DNA of 64,000 nt from Angiostrongylus vasorum (taxonomy: Eukaryota; Nematoda; Chromadorea; Rhabditida; Metastrongylidae). The DNA is taken from the NCBI GenBank assembly GCA_018806985.1, contig JADANN010000457.1, forward strand, positions 3,319,001-3,383,000, in the 5' to 3' direction. Positions 43,601-56,499 of this stretch are shown piece by piece. Below the pieces are notes generated by a model. The model worked only from the letters and a program-made list of their open reading frames with translations, ran no database searches and was not told where the DNA came from. Made by a program: the position numbers and the translations under genes. Numbering within the stretch: position 1 is the first letter of the stretch; each line of letters begins with the position of its first letter.

Positions 43601-46600
43601 CACTCCGACGTCACAAGTTTAGTGACTACTGACTATTCAAGCACCATTTGTCATATATATCTCGATTTTCATCCTATGAAAACGTCTAACTGGCAACTCC
43701 TTAACTAGACAATGTCACTATTAATGAATGTAAACGTAGAAATGAGCAATGTCTAGCAGAAAAGACTAGTTTCGAGAACATCTAGTGATCTGATGCCTAA
43801 ACCAAATGGACATTTACTTGACTCAATTCCACATAAACATATTATGAAGAGAAATCATTCATGGCTGCGGTTGGAGATTTCATCCTAATTTAGTAAAAAA
43901 GCAAACAAAAAAAATGAAATACCGGATGACTGAGCTCCAGGAATTGGCCGAGAACTCGAGAGCTGCGTGATGTTGTCTGCACATGATAAGCTGGCAGAAA
44001 GCTGAAAAGTTAAAATTAAGACGAATGAGACTAAAAACAAATTTTGGAATGAATCACTGTGCACTATACTGTCACGCCGCCTGCTCCTAACGAAAACCAC
44101 TATGTGCCAGTTTGCTGAAATTTAACACTTTCATTTGTGAGTAAACTTCACTCGTAATTACTCTAACAAGCATTGTGAGACTGAATATCGTTGCATGAAT
44201 TGTTGTTCTAACACGGAAATTGTTCCGTGAGTATAAAAGCTAAAGTGGTGTTTCCTACGTAATTTCGAGTTGGAAATCCATTCTCGGCACAGTGCACGAC
44301 GTCATTTCGATCATAAAAAAGGATCAAAAACGTGAAACAATGATATTTAAATGTTTACAACAATGTAAATGTACCAGATAATGTAAACAAATAGAACAAA
44401 AACTATTCCAAGTAGTGCACCTAATAGACCATATGGTATGAACGCCTAAAAACCTTTCACAATTCGTCTAATCGGGTAAAAAAAAAAACTCCAGGGCAAA
44501 ATCACACACAGCAAACACCGACATATGGCAGATATTTTTCGTCCGATCAAAAAAAAAGAGCTCATTTAAGCCAATTTCTTACCCAAGTGATGAAGAAATG
44601 ATAAATATCACCTTGACAATCGTTATGAGAAATGAGTCCGGACAACGGGTTACGAAGTGAAATATAGTCCCAAAGCAAAGAAGAAAGAAGTTTTTATCAA
44701 AACTGAACAGAAAGCAATCCTCTTTCTGAGAAAGTCGAAGGTAATCTAGCATATTTTGGATGAAGTATCTATGACTTACTTCGCTATAGAGCTCGCTCGG
44801 TCCCTTGGGTGACGGCTATGCGATAACCAGGGGCAAGCCGGCGGTTTCAATGTTGCACCCGGTAAACACGGAGTGCACTATAAGTGCTAGCCTAGGACGT
44901 CACTTCAATCTAATGTTTACTAAGCATTAAAGTTGAAAATGTACTAAACAGCTGCGAAGTTAAGTTCCCATCTCATACGGCAGACAAAACGTTAAGCAGT
45001 AGGTTCACACCACTAACATCTCGCTCAATCATCAGCTCAATAAATGTAAACACGCATCACATAACATCTCATGCGCCGATCGTACAGAAACAAATCGCGC
45101 TCAACAAATGACAGCCAGGCTTTCTCTCCAGTTACTTGAAGAACATGGTATAGATGGGATACTTATGAAAACTCAGTATGTCGACAAAAAACCTTGTAAC
45201 AAATTAAGGGTCGTACTACTCCAATTCTTACCAAACTGCTTCAAAACTAGGTGGTTATGCACATCACTCTGTTTCTTTACACCTCACATCAACTTCTATT
45301 TAGTACTTCTACAACAGTTCTTCTTGACACTGTATGCGCGGTCTATATAAAAAAAATTTAACGAAAGCCAAAAAAATGTATCGCTGTGGCTGAAATGAGA
45401 AACGCAAGACCACAACATGTCAGCGATATCAGAACTTTCTTCACGTAGGATTCTCATGCAGCAAAACCCTCAATGCGAAATGAAAGAAAAGGGGAAAAGC
45501 CAGAAAAGCTAAATATTACGACGAACGCTATATTACGCGCAGCAAGTAAATGTCTAAAAGAAGTAGAAATCAGTTATGTTTGAGACCATAAGCCACCACA
45601 CATGAACAATGAAATGTCAAAAGTAACTAAATAGATTAACGAATGTAAAACTAAATAATGCCAATTGTCCAATTATCCAGAAAAGAAGTCGCAGGGTATG
45701 CATACGCTGTGATGCAAGTGGATATTCTGGATCGATGCACAAGCAACACAGTTGGTTACACATCACTGACCAAGTGCCTTCAAAACGCTTTTGAATGGAA
45801 GTTCTCGTTTGCCTATCAACTATTAACCTTCAGATTGGAAATCTAACTAACAGTATTTCCAGTTAAATCCTAAGAAATCAAGCGGGAGTGAACGTTTAGC
45901 TCAGTGATTATAGATCCTCATCGATGACAGTGAAAAACAAAAGATAAAAATTTTGACTGTATAAAAGTAAGTACCCAAACCAAGAAGAAAATGGCAGAGT
46001 AGGAGAAACCAAGGGAAAACACTCACTGGTTGAGTCTTTCCGCTGGTCCTCCTCTGCTCGTCTTCAAGTGATAGAATCTCGTCTATGATCAAGTCGTCGT
46101 ACAACTGAAAGCACCCAAACGAATCGTATTGTTTTGTTTAAAAAATGCCAAAAGTCGGCAATAGAGGAAAAAAAGAACAAGCATGCAACACTGTGAATGA
46201 ACAGCAGGAATTGGATGCAAATGGAAAATTGAATGATCTTTTCCGTGCGAATTTTTGGAAGGGCTTTCGTAATTGAAGCTCTGGCTAAAGAGATTCTATC
46301 GAACAGGTTTCATAGCGACGTGTGTAGACAAGCATAAGGCAAATAAATGTGAGACAGTTTAACGACAAGTGGGAGATCAGCAAAACTAACTAGCTTCACC
46401 CTCACGTATATATATCATACATAACAACTTCTGCACTAACCATACATAACCTATCACAAAATGTTATGCACTTCAAACACTGAGCACAACGAACTACCCA
46501 GCCAGTTAGAAAGTGCCTGACACACCTATATCACAACCAGCGCTGTTGTTACCTCTTCCCCCTCTCATTCTCATTCCCTCACTTAGCTTAGAAAACATCG

Positions 46601-47514
46601 ACATTGCCGATGTGCACAACAAATCCATGGAGGCATCCAGTTAATAGAACGAACAGAAATGCACCAACAATTATGCTAAATCGTTGAAGGACACGCAAAT
46701 CCTCACAATGACAAGAATGCCTCTGAATAAATACAAATTGCCAACCTCGCTTTGATTAAAAGATCCACTTCGGGGGCTATCACCAAATCGATGTACGTCA
46801 GGGCTCTTCATCGATGGAGAATGACGTTGATTCTGGAACTATAAAAAATTTGAAGTTGATTTGGAAAAAAAATTCAGAAAATGGTATCAATACAATGAAA
46901 CCAAAGATTCCAGAAAACTAGTCAACTCTATGAAAAAAATAGGCATTGAAACAAAAAATGCATATTCCAATTCACATCAGCAATTGAATCTCACTTTCAT
47001 GAATCTTGCCCAAAGCACTATTGCTGGCAATAAGTAACACCAATGAAATTTGCTTCGAAAATAAAAAAGTATAGCTTCTATATTAGAAACCCGATGCGCT
47101 TTACCTGTACAGTCAAAGTGGACTTTCTTGTCAACAATTTATTAACACGACAATTTTCGAAACATGCGAGAGCATTGATCTCGATTACTTTCTGATCTGA
47201 GGAATTTTCCCATAATCAGAGAAAGGAACTTTCGTCCAGGAACGTGAAATAAGTGGACGACAAAATGGGAGGGTATGTCGATTAATACTGGTCATACAAC
47301 TATGAAAGAGACGACGTGATTAGCGCATTTCGGAAATAGTACTGATTATGGCTATGAATACAAATATGTGTACATTCATTAACTATTAGACGACTAGAAC
47401 AACATGGAAGGTTCACTCTTTCGGACGGAAGCGGGGCGTGTCTACTCCCTCTCATCGCCAGAACGGGAGCGTTGGCGCCTTTTGAACATAACTATACACA
47501 CAAGAAAAGGAGAT

Positions 47515-47569
<55 letters not shown>

Positions 47570-47622
47570 CATATGTATATATGATATACATACACGCATA
47601 TATACACGAACGTATACATATA

Positions 47623-47689
<67 letters not shown>

Positions 47690-50600
47690 ATGCCCATACC
47701 TATATACACCCTTCCACTTCTGAACGTTAGGTTAACCTATCCGTAAGCGCCTCCATTACAAAGTGGTGCTGGAAAGCCAATTTTTAAAAACATATTGGTT
47801 AATTACCTCTTATCACACTTTACACACAAAAATGCGCGACTGTGAGAAGTACGTTTTGAACAGCCACAGGTGTCGCGTAGGAAGAGAGCAGGAGGGAGTC
47901 AATGAACATGTCGCCGAAAATAGTCATTTCCAATGGCTACGAAAAAGCTGGTAGTCCCTTGGGATAGGTTTAGAAGAGAAACAACGCTAGTAAACGATAA
48001 GCGTAGCGAAAATAAGGTCCTGTTCATTCCGCCTTTTTATTTCCAACGAAATAGGCACAGTTATAAAGCGTTGCTTAAAAAGGGCCGGTTTAGAGAAATC
48101 CGTAGCAGTGACAACGAAATCGGTACAAACCCTACAGAACACGTCAGCTAATTCGTCACCGATGGTATGAACGTCCATGCGAAAGGCAAAATTACATAAT
48201 TTACACTAACGGCAGAGACAGCAATTGCATGAGTTTGAATATGGTATACCTACACTCTTGTAAAGCATGCGGAAACGAAAACATTAGCGAAACGGGTAGG
48301 CGTCCCTATAAAAGAGTGATTAAATTGGTAAAAAAATCGTAGGCAAATTAAAAATTTATTTAGGAGCTATATCGAATATGACCACATACGATTCCCAACC
48401 CTACTGACTTTCAAACTGTTTTCAAAACATTACACTTCTCTGGTCTACTATACTCAAATGAATTACGGTTTGCGAAACGTAAGCCTTTTCGAATAACTTT
48501 TATCTCTACATAGAGATAAAGCGTTATGTTGTGCGACCTGCTTTTTGGTTTGATAGCAACAGCAATCGATGATTTGATGAACAACAACAGTTTTCCAGTT
48601 GTTTTTTATGCGCTGTAAACGAGACGAAAATGCTCTTTACCGCCATCATACGATCGAAAGCAAAAAATCTACTAATTCATTACGTGGAAAATGAACGAAC
48701 GAAATCGAGTGTTCACCTGTTTTAAAAACTAGCATCATATTAATTAAATCCCGTGTTCTTCCGTCCAATCATGGCCTCACGGAATAATAACGGATATTTT
48801 GATAATAAAGTAGCGAAGCTGACAAGATGCGGTGGTCAACTGAGGGTACCGAGTTTCTATAGTCTCAGAAGCCCGACACCAATCTGACGTCAAGAAGGTA
48901 GATTACTAGGTAGATAGGTAGCCTGGACAGCTTACTTCACCCCGTCTACAGGATTGAACCAAGGAACAGGTGTTCATTGTTTATTGACTAGGAAAAAGAT
49001 CCCACCATATCCATCCACACCATGAGAGGAATTCCCAACTCTGATTCGGTTTATTGAATGACTGGGACAAATACTGTCAGTGATTCAACGCACTGCGATG
49101 TGCAGTAAAGAATGATCTTAAATGAATACTGCAAATCGACAACTTTGTGAAGAAACGAGCTCGCAGTTCGACAAAGGAACAAACGAGCTTCGTTGTGGCT
49201 CGTGCTACAAGCGAATTCTTTAGAAAAAGTACATCCTTACAAAAGTGGATGCCTCCTCAGCATCTCAAGAGCACCATCGCTCTATTGTAGGTCCGACTAC
49301 CAATTGCACCTAATTAAAAACCGACTTATTTTCCAAGTAACTAAGGAAAAACTATTGTCTTCTGAGAGGAAGTAGAAGCCATTTCACGAGAACTTATTGC
49401 CCCATATAAATGCAGTTATGAGAAAAGCCAAACAGAACGCTACCCAATCTTCGTCAAAACACCGCATAACTGTTCCAAATACGACAAATTTCTTCAATGA
49501 AGAAACCTGGATAGCAAAACTATCACAAAGGAGTTGCATGAGAAACTGAATTTCCACTAGGCTGTAATACATCTCACACCACGCCCTAACGGTAACCATA
49601 GAAGATTCTTAAGTAAAAACAAAGCAGTAGTGGTTAAAAAGGATATTGGAGGCATTTAAGAAAAGGACTAACCCAAAAGACATTAAAAATAAGCGTTTAT
49701 TAACAAAAAGCTACAGACGGAATCACAATAGCGACTACCCGGTGCTGCTGCATTCACCAAGAATCAAGTGCACACAATATATCAAGTACTATACAAGAAG
49801 CAACTATTTTCGCAAGATGAAATATGCTACGTGGCACATTAGGACCATAAACAGGACTGCAGTCTAAGGAGATTATCATAAAACTTTATCCACACCTATG
49901 CCGATTATGAGAGGCAACGTCATACATAAAGTAGGCAACAAAGTGATGGCACCAATTCTGTTGCGCGAAACTGCAATGTAGTAGACAACGAAGACAATCT
50001 GCTCGATTGCGGCGAGAAAGACATACACATTGATGAGAAATTCTTATCACGTCTCAGTTCAAAATGAGATAGATAACATTGTATTTTTGTTTTTCTCAAA
50101 TAACTCTGAATAACAAACACCTCGAGTTTTTCTCTGGCTTTTTTCACACTCCGTAAATGAAATTATGAATTATCACTCTATAGTCTGAAACCCAGTGAAA
50201 GCATTGCTGCCAAAAAATCGTGAAGAAAGCGAAGAAAATCCAACAAGAACCGAAGGCGACTAGTACCTTGGTACGTTATTAGTACCACAACATTAGACCT
50301 CGCGCCACACAACCAACACTTTTTAGAAAAGATTGGAATAAAAGAGAATTAATAAAGAGTGCAAATTCTATCTCACCAACGGTGTAAATGCCGAATTAAC
50401 TGGGATCTACATTTTACCAACACCTTCAAGTGCACTGGATCATTCGCTAAACCCCCCAGCCCTTTCTTAAGCACCTCGAAAAGTGGTTACTTATACAGCC
50501 TTCCGTAAACCTCCACTTCAAAGGAAAATATGCGAAGACCGTAATGGGTTTCATTTCTAATAATAAGGATTGACATAAGCTAACATACACGTAAATGAAG

Positions 50601-53600
50601 CTAAAGGCTAAAAACCAACAGGACTTCTGTGACTTGAGCTCTACTAATTCCCTAAGTAACCTGCAAACACGTCTTGATACGAAAAAAGCGAGCAATTTAC
50701 AACGACCGTTTAGGATAGTTTCTTACTAACAAATATAAGGCCTCTCGATTGATTACAGTGAACCACACTATAACACCCTAACTTAATGTATGTTGGCTTT
50801 TTTATGGCACCGGATCATTTTTCGATAAATACTCCTTAGATTTTAAATGTGTTTAAGGTTGGACACTATGACAAATTGTTCAAGCAAACACTACAACCGA
50901 AAACAACACGCGATAGGAGACACCGCCCCCGCCCTTCCTACGAAATCCCAGCTTATCAACCAATACACCTCGTCGGCTCCAGAGAGTTCGATTTCAGTAA
51001 TAGTAAAATTGGGGAATTTACACTTCACAGGCGAAGAATTGTTGGTCTTAATGTGTTTATCTCCATAAAGTTCACTATAAGCAATGGTCTGCTTGTTTAT
51101 TGAAGACCATAATTGTTTTCGGCCACGCGGGATTGTTTACAAAGCTCATCGTCCGTTATGGGTTAATGAATGAGCAAACGTTTGTATTACAATTAATTTA
51201 ATGGCTTCTAACATCTTCTCGATTGCTTGTACGTAGGATCCTAACAAGTTATCTCTAATTTGGTACCGAAGTTTGAGGAAGTTCTATGAGACGGCGAAAG
51301 ACAAAAAGTGTTTGATTACGTAAAAAAAAAGTATGATGATGAAGTGGGAAGCCAGTTAATTGCTTGAACACACGAAAACAGTAAATTTCGCCCAAATACT
51401 ATTCAACTAAAACTAATTCAAACAATGCAGGACATCTGTGAAATACTCGATTGTGAATTTCTCACTGAATTTCACATTGAGCTGTACTCTATGTCAGCAA
51501 GCACCCCCTCACATTATCAGGATTCCGCGATCAGATACGGATACAGGAACGACATGGTTATTTCACGTCTCAAGCAATCACTGGATAGAATAAGACCTCA
51601 AAGATAAGCGCATGCTAAAATTATGCAATTGAGACTTTTTTTCCCTAAGATACGTGTAAAAAAAGGCTGGGAAAAAGTATATGTGCCAGATCATATTTCG
51701 TGAAGAGCGAATTACTTTACTGTACCGTAAAGCATATACAATGATAAGGTCAACCATTTTTTGATAAGGGTGCACCAACGAAGTCGGGAATTTGCAATCA
51801 AACCACACTCAACATGAGTTGCGAAAACGCTTCGCAGTACTTATTTTAATCAAATGTATTTGAAAGAAACGGAATGATGTATGAATCTTCAACAGCAACT
51901 GTCCAAATGCCCTTCAGCACGTGTTGGCAAACAATGACGTCGCTGTTGAGCATTCAGTTGAGATTGAAAACAACACACGTCATAGAATTATAGTCCTGAC
52001 TAGTATATTGAATTTTCACTATGTCAACATGTTACTGATGGGTACATTCTACAAAATTATCACTACATTTAGTCCGAAAGTGGTCTCGAAAACTCCCAAA
52101 CACTGCCATCTACGTTATCACTCGCAACTGCTAGTTGGAGTGTTATCAAACTTTATCACCGCTGACGTAGAACGTGAAAAATGGAGAGAGAGATAGGAGG
52201 TGAGCAATAAATCAATCCGCGATTCTCTGTTGAGTTGGCTATCAGCCAAGTAAACAAGTTCCCGACAACGCCTCATCACCTGACACTATTGCGACTTGTG
52301 CGAGACTGTGTGTAAGAGTTGTGGAATGAAATGAGCACAGAAAAACGACTGAATAGTGACCTCGAAATGTAGTTCCGCTATCGAAAAAAAATCGTATTAT
52401 CGAGATTTGAAGTTCTGATATAACATGGGACATTCGAGAACTGCTAAAAAAACTTCCCACATTTGATGAAAGTATTCCCAGTTTCATCAAACGCAGGGAA
52501 TTACATGAAGTATGCGGCTTACCATAGAATTCTTAACAAACACTAAGCATCGAAACAAAACAACCAGTTGTTTCATTACGATGCACGGAATATTTATCTA
52601 CTAAACAAATGTGTGTCCAAAGAAAACCACTGTGCTCAGTATTTGAAGAAAAACCTCTGGCGAAGAATAATAACAGGGTCCTATCTATTTGAAGTAAGAT
52701 TCGGCGTATACTAAAAACAAGTTAAGAAAAAAAATCATTAAAAATGTCCAAAAACCATAATAAAGAGAAAAAGGTGTGTAACAGACTGCGTAAAAATTGC
52801 AGCAATAAAGCAATCGTAAGCAATCAATAAACCAAAAATAAGACCACTGATTGGAAGAATCAATCCGACAAGCAGTCAAGTTTTTAAAAAAGAATCGAAT
52901 AAACTACCTGGAAAGGATGCTGCATCTTCCTTGGCGTGGAAATATTGTTGGCCACTGGCGACGAAGCTGCAGCTACAACAACGTGACCAACAGTGCTTCC
53001 AAATGGGAAACCACTACTTCTTTGTGCTGAAGCCGCTAATGAACCTGATTCGCGACGTTCCATCTAAAAACTTCATTAAAAACTCCATCAACCACATCTT
53101 GATCTCCTGTCTATCAAGCGAACACCCAATCATACTACTTGTAGTTTAGTTTACAATAATAAACTTCATATCTAATGCTAATATTTGGTGGGACTATGTA
53201 GTAGACAAATGAGAAATATCTCATAAAAGCATTTAGTAGATTCTCCATTCACTAAAAAATCTCGTATTCACTTCTAACAACAAGCTACTACAACTGCGAA
53301 AGTACTGACAATGTAAAGTGTTGAGAAATATACGGAATAAGATCCTCTATTTCATAAACCCCTAAGAAATTGGCAATTGAGCAAATTCCCATTTTAATAA
53401 ACATAGAAACTGGAGATAATTTCGCTGCATTTTACACTGCTGCTTGAGTTTCCACGACTACTAAACATCGTATCAAAGCTACTTTGTTTCCCTAGGAAAT
53501 CTATGTCTAACAAGTTACTATATCCATAAAAACTCCCTTCATGAGATTGTCAATGTGTTTTTCGATTCCCCATTTCGAAAGCTTTACCACCTTAGGCAAA

Positions 53601-54964
53601 CACATTCTGTGAGTTTCCTACAATCTTAATGAAAACTCCGTATTCAAACTTCGATCTGTCAATGAATACTCACCGTTTATTCGTTGTCTCTAAATTCCAA
53701 GAATCCAAAAAACGAATCCAAAGGAGAGAGAGTTCATGATCATACACGTTTTAGAAGCACACCCCCCTACTAACTTTTTGATATGGGTAGGTTCAACCTA
53801 TAATCCTATATGAACGACTACGGGTAGGCTCACCCCCAACGAAATAACAATAAGGGCTTTTAAGAGACTATAGTTTGTGCGTTGACTTTTCACAGAGTTG
53901 GCAGTGTTCACAGAATAAGGTTGCATAAAAACACCTATACAAGCCTCGAAGAAAGCCAAGTCGACCCGAGATTAGGCATTCAGAACCAGAAAGCGTGTCA
54001 GCAACATCGTGTCATCTCATCAACAACAGCTCATAGCATCAAAATATCTCCATTAATGCCGAGGTTTATTGATAGACTACTTTTCGAACTACTACGCAAA
54101 ACAATGGATCAAATAAAACCAAAAACTTGAGGTCAATATTGCTTCTTACTTTTGTTCGGTTGACAGCCATTTAAAAAGAATGCTGGAATTTCTAATATTA
54201 TACACAACCGTGATTGTGACCATTGTTTTCTCAACCACTAGGGCAAAAGTGCACTTGACAATGAATGAAATCGATTTTTTCCTGGACTAAATTTGATATC
54301 TTACGAAACGAAGCGCGGTGAATGGATGAATTTCACCGAAACATTTGATAACCATCTCATTCTGTTATCACATTAAAGAAAGACACTACCATACTCTTAG
54401 TCTCACGTAAGGAAATCCAATTACTATTCGGCATCTGAATGAGAACTTGGTTCCACTTCTAATAAGGTTTCGATGAACTGCGTGAAAACATGTTTTTCTG
54501 TTTAAGATGAATGTTTTCCGCCGAGCTAATGGTGAGGTAACAGAAAAAATAGATTAATCACACAACGATCTCGTATGTTAAGTGCTGATCAAGCACTGAT
54601 CTAAGTGGTCTCTGCCACTAACGTAGAGGATTTCCACCTTGATGGCAGTGAGGAGGAGACAGAGATAAGCAGATAGACGGTGAGAGACAGAGAAAGGAGA
54701 GAAACAGCGAAAGAGAAGGGAACAGAAAAATTAAAAGAGGTGAATTCCAACAGAACTGTTTAATATCTATCGCTAACAAAACACTAACGAAGCCGCACAC
54801 CCGGCATTAACCTTAGTGGGCAACGAGATCACTGCTTCTTAAGCTTCCTTCATCTACGAAAACCAGTAAAACAGAGAGGAGGTAAAAATGTGACTCACTT
54901 TCGAATGGAGACTAAGAGCGTTCGCCTCGTATGGTTCATCATCGTAAAAACGTGAGATGTTCAT
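37506..54964 (-). CDS. hlh-30: HLH-30/TFEB/MITF-like bHLH-zipper transcription factor
   Basis: Twelve exons, listed 5' to 3' on the - strand: 54964-54899, 53063-52908, 46838-46746, 46104-46027, 44001-43923, 40029-39829, 39670-39595, 39271-39124, 38450-38304, 38153-38009, 37866-37794, 37698-37506. All phases match, giving 484 residues. MiT/TFE factors bind E-box/CLEAR sites as dimers and drive autophagy, lysosome and stress genes in the nucleus. Seen: acidic helix [13 protein letters not shown] (107-119, cf. the family's DDVIDEIISLE), basic-helix1 [20 protein letters not shown] (from about 217), loop and helix 2 [18 protein letters not shown] (254-271), a Gln/Leu-rich zipper to about 303, and a SUMO-type IKQE (330-333) followed by a Pro/Ser/His-rich tail. 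Large introns carry SINEs. Other 5' exons at 62.6-63.2 kb suggest more promoters. The symbol is by family resemblance to the single nematode MiT/TFE gene. Confidence 0.9.
37794..37866 (-). CDS. hlh-30: hlh-30-like exon 11
   Basis: Acceptor TCATTTGCAG. Encodes [20 protein letters not shown] and DMAT. The phase required by the last exon places the donor at GCAAC/GTTGCA, a weak site; GCAT/GTTGGT eight bases further on would break the frame. Confidence 0.75.
38009..38153 (-). CDS. hlh-30: hlh-30-like exon 10
   Basis: Acceptor TAACTTTAG, donor GTACGA. Encodes the Ser-rich stretch [18 protein letters not shown] through [16 protein letters not shown]. Rich in potential Ser phosphosites. Confidence 0.87.
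38304..38450 (-). CDS. hlh-30: hlh-30-like exon 9 (zipper end, SUMO motif)
   Basis: Acceptor TTCCCTTTAG, donor GTAAGT. Begins [12 protein letters not shown], the end of the zipper, then a Pro-rich linker and [13 protein letters not shown] matches the sumoylation consensus, and MITF-family proteins carry a comparable site after the zipper. Confidence 0.92.
38920..38956 (-). ncRNA. Hammerhead-ribozyme-like motif (in hlh-30 intron)
   Basis: On the - strand: GGCT, CTGAAGA, A, GGCGATACTCTC, GAAA, C-GTC, AG. Both core boxes are intact. Very similar to 4357-4392, but stem II is weakened (CTCTC for CTGCC). The downstream segment, including AACAACCTCGCGATTGCTGA, is also shared with the 4.4-kb copy. 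It lies in the intron between exons 8 and 9. Confidence 0.55.
39124..39271 (-). CDS. hlh-30: hlh-30-like exon 8 (helix 2 and zipper)
   Basis: Acceptor GTTTTTCAG, donor GTTGGT. Encodes [20 protein letters not shown], helix 2 of the MiT/TFE bHLH domain, and [20 protein letters not shown], the leucine zipper with a Gln-rich face. Confidence 0.95.
39595..39670 (-). CDS. hlh-30: hlh-30-like exon 7 (basic region/helix 1)
   Basis: Acceptor CAATTTTCAG, donor GTAAGT. Encodes [20 protein letters not shown] and KSSA, nearly identical to the MITF/TFEB basic-helix1 segment. The Arg residues contact the E-box. Confidence 0.96.
39829..40029 (-). CDS. hlh-30: hlh-30-like exon 6
   Basis: Acceptor AAATTTGCAG, donor GTGCGT. 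Encodes [20 protein letters not shown], a Ser/Met-rich segment [15 protein letters not shown], and the start of the basic region, [11 protein letters not shown]. Confidence 0.93.
40440..40715 (-). repeat. SINE1 with heptamer tail (hlh-30 intron)
   Basis: Reverse orientation. On the - strand it ends with repeated TTATCCT units, the clearest tail of the family. The end block GCGTTCGGCGTTGATCACTC, core (ACGGAAGGTTTGGTGAGGCC) and head near 40700 (AGCCATTGCGCTACACGCGC) are recognisable, though internally diverged. Confidence 0.75.
41195..41478 (-). repeat. SINE1, near full length (hlh-30 intron)
   Basis: Reverse orientation: end block GATGATCAACCCCAAAGGGA, core ACCAATCTGCCGACTCCGGA with AAGGATTGAGCTTGGTGACC, B box GGAATTGAACCAAAGACC and A-box region CTGACCACTGCACCACAGG. 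Confidence 0.8.
41480..43920 (-). other. hlh-30-like intron interior
   Basis: Intronic sequence without a recognised exon, RNA gene or known repeat copy. Short open frames have no supporting splice structure. Confidence 0.4.
43923..44001 (-). CDS. hlh-30: hlh-30-like exon 5
   Basis: Acceptor TAACTTTTCAG, donor GTATTT. Encodes [20 protein letters not shown] and PGAQSS. Its phases (0 in, 1 out) are exactly those needed between the acidic-helix exon and exon 6, strong support for this otherwise unremarkable exon. Confidence 0.85.
44002..46025 (-). other. hlh-30-like intron interior
   Basis: Intron between exons 4 and 5. No additional phase-compatible exon or repeat family copy was recognised. 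Confidence 0.4.
46027..46104 (-). CDS. hlh-30: hlh-30-like exon 4 (acidic activation helix)
   Basis: Acceptor GGTGCTTTCAG, donor GTGAGT. Encodes [20 protein letters not shown] and SGKTQP. The [12 protein letters not shown] stretch is the conserved acidic transactivation helix of MiT/TFE proteins. Confidence 0.93.
46746..46838 (-). CDS. hlh-30: hlh-30-like exon 3
   Basis: Acceptor TTTTTTATAG, donor GTTGGC. Encodes [20 protein letters not shown] then [11 protein letters not shown]. Several SP sites could be phosphorylated (inference). Confidence 0.85.
47516..47690. repeat. Compound (TA)n microsatellite
   Basis: Two TA runs (about 47516-47567 and 47618-47688) separated by a CATA/ACGTAT-rich linker; the whole is nearly palindromic and could extrude hairpins. 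Located in the intron between exons 2 and 3 of the hlh-30-like gene. The Ile-Tyr frames on both strands are artefacts. Confidence 0.9.
47700..52905 (-). other. Large hlh-30-like intron, no further features seen
   Basis: Most of the 6-kb intron between exons 2 and 3. No exon, recognised SINE/LINE copy or RNA gene was found. A B-box-like GATTGAACC near 48950 is isolated. Confidence 0.4.
52908..53063 (-). CDS. hlh-30: hlh-30-like exon 2
   Basis: Acceptor AGTTTTTAG immediately before ATG; donor GTAGTT. Its 52 codons are [20 protein letters not shown] through [14 protein letters not shown]. Because it starts with Met right after an acceptor, a trans-spliced isoform could begin here. The upstream exons also enter it in phase 0. 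Confidence 0.85.
53064..54898 (-). other. hlh-30-like first intron
   Basis: No repeat copy or exon was recognised. A purine-rich GAGA tract occurs at about 54650-54730. Confidence 0.4.
54899..54964 (-). CDS. hlh-30: hlh-30-like first exon (isoform)
   Basis: ATG at 54964, 22 codons ([22 protein letters not shown]), donor GTGAGT, phase 0 into exon 2. No acceptor-like sequence lies just upstream, consistent with a true 5' exon. A GC-rich patch at about 55085-55125 could belong to its promoter. Confidence 0.6.
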
Positions 54965-55139
54965 AGAAGTCTGGCAATGTTCTCACCACGATACTGCCTC
55001 GTGGTAGTGGCGACACGATTAAAATACTCGCTGACAACGCCAGTAGCGAGGAACAAAAACAAACAGCTGATAGAATGTATGAAGGGGGGAACTGGGGGCG
55101 GTCGGTCGGTCGCGACCAATCACTAGAGTCCACCGATCG

Positions 55140-56480
55140 AGTCGGGAATGACGCTGAAGTACGATATTGCGAAAACTCATCCGCACAACACCTCCCTCAA
55201 CACCCAGTGCACGCAGAACTCACTAGTGCTGCCCAACATCGATAACATCTAGTTTGTCTAACTTTCTGGTAACAACTCGGAATTTCAGTTACAAATCGGT
55301 TGTGTTGAGCAGCCAACAAAATGCACCACATACCGAAATATATTCATTACCCATTTCGCAACTACTCACTACTATCGCTGTCCTTAATGTCGCTACCCAC
55401 CAGACGATAAATCTACTCCTTTGAGTTCACGTCACAACAGCAAAGTTGCCGCATCGATTTCACTCAATTGCGTTTGTCTTATCAACCATGACTAAACGAA
55501 AACGTCAAGGACACGGCGATAAATTCCATACTGCCGTCGACCTACTCACGCTTACATGAAAACATGAGCGTACTAGAGTTTTTGATGTCCACAACTACAA
55601 CTATTGTGGTCGCCAAAAATTCCTCCATCGAAAAAATCGGATGATGTTCCCACTTTTGTTACCGCTCCATTTGTTGAAAAAGTAGCACTAACGACGCATA
55701 CAAATCCAAGTTCTGAACTTGGCAGATGGCTAAGAGTACAACAACAAGCAGCAACGGAACAACTAATGAAGTCTCCATTCGAAAAAAGAATCTAAAAGAC
55801 GCCGGAAGAAAAAAATGCAAACAAATGGCTGTCATCAGTCTCACGGTTTCACCCACTACTAACATTACACTCGTCCTATTGCCATTATTTTCCAATGCCT
55901 CATTAAACTAAACTAGAGAGAAAGAAAAAGAAACCCTAGAGAAAAGTCCAGAAACACCAGATTTATCGTCCAAAAGTTCATCTGTGCTACTCACAAACTA
56001 AGTAAACTAGTTAAACGAATATGAATAGCATTCTTCCATACAAATAGAGTCCAAAGGCTAAGGTCAACACCACTGGACACTTTGCCGTGTCATGCCAGAA
56101 AAAAGTGACTTGGACATTCTATGAAAAACGTACCACACAAGTATTTGTTGCTGATTATTGCAGGATACCGTTATTAAAAGTCTAAGCTTTCAAAAAAACA
56201 TTCTTTATGTACGATTTCGAGGATCGAGCCAAATCGGCGGTATGAGACTGTAATAACAAACGTGACAAAAGCAGGGATACCTTGGCGGGATCGACTGAGT
56301 ATTTGCAGTAACTGACTCCATTCCACATATAACTAGGAGGTGACGGTGCTGTGGAGCCCAACATATCACTCCTGTACAGAAAAACGTGTGGAATACGTGA
56401 AACCGGTATGAGGTGGAGAAACTTGTAACAGTCAGCGAGATTTCTCCTATGAATTTTAACACTGAGCCGAACTTGGCATC
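55140..56480. other. Unannotated stretch upstream of the hlh-30 first exon
   Basis: No clear exon. Should include the promoter for the isoform starting at 54964 if that exon is real. Confidence 0.3.
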
Positions 56481-56499
56481 GTTTGTGAACCTCGGCCTG

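Noticed and set aside
47452..47723. Ile-Tyr-rich frames on both strands
   Set aside because: Microsatellite artefact inside an hlh-30-like intron.
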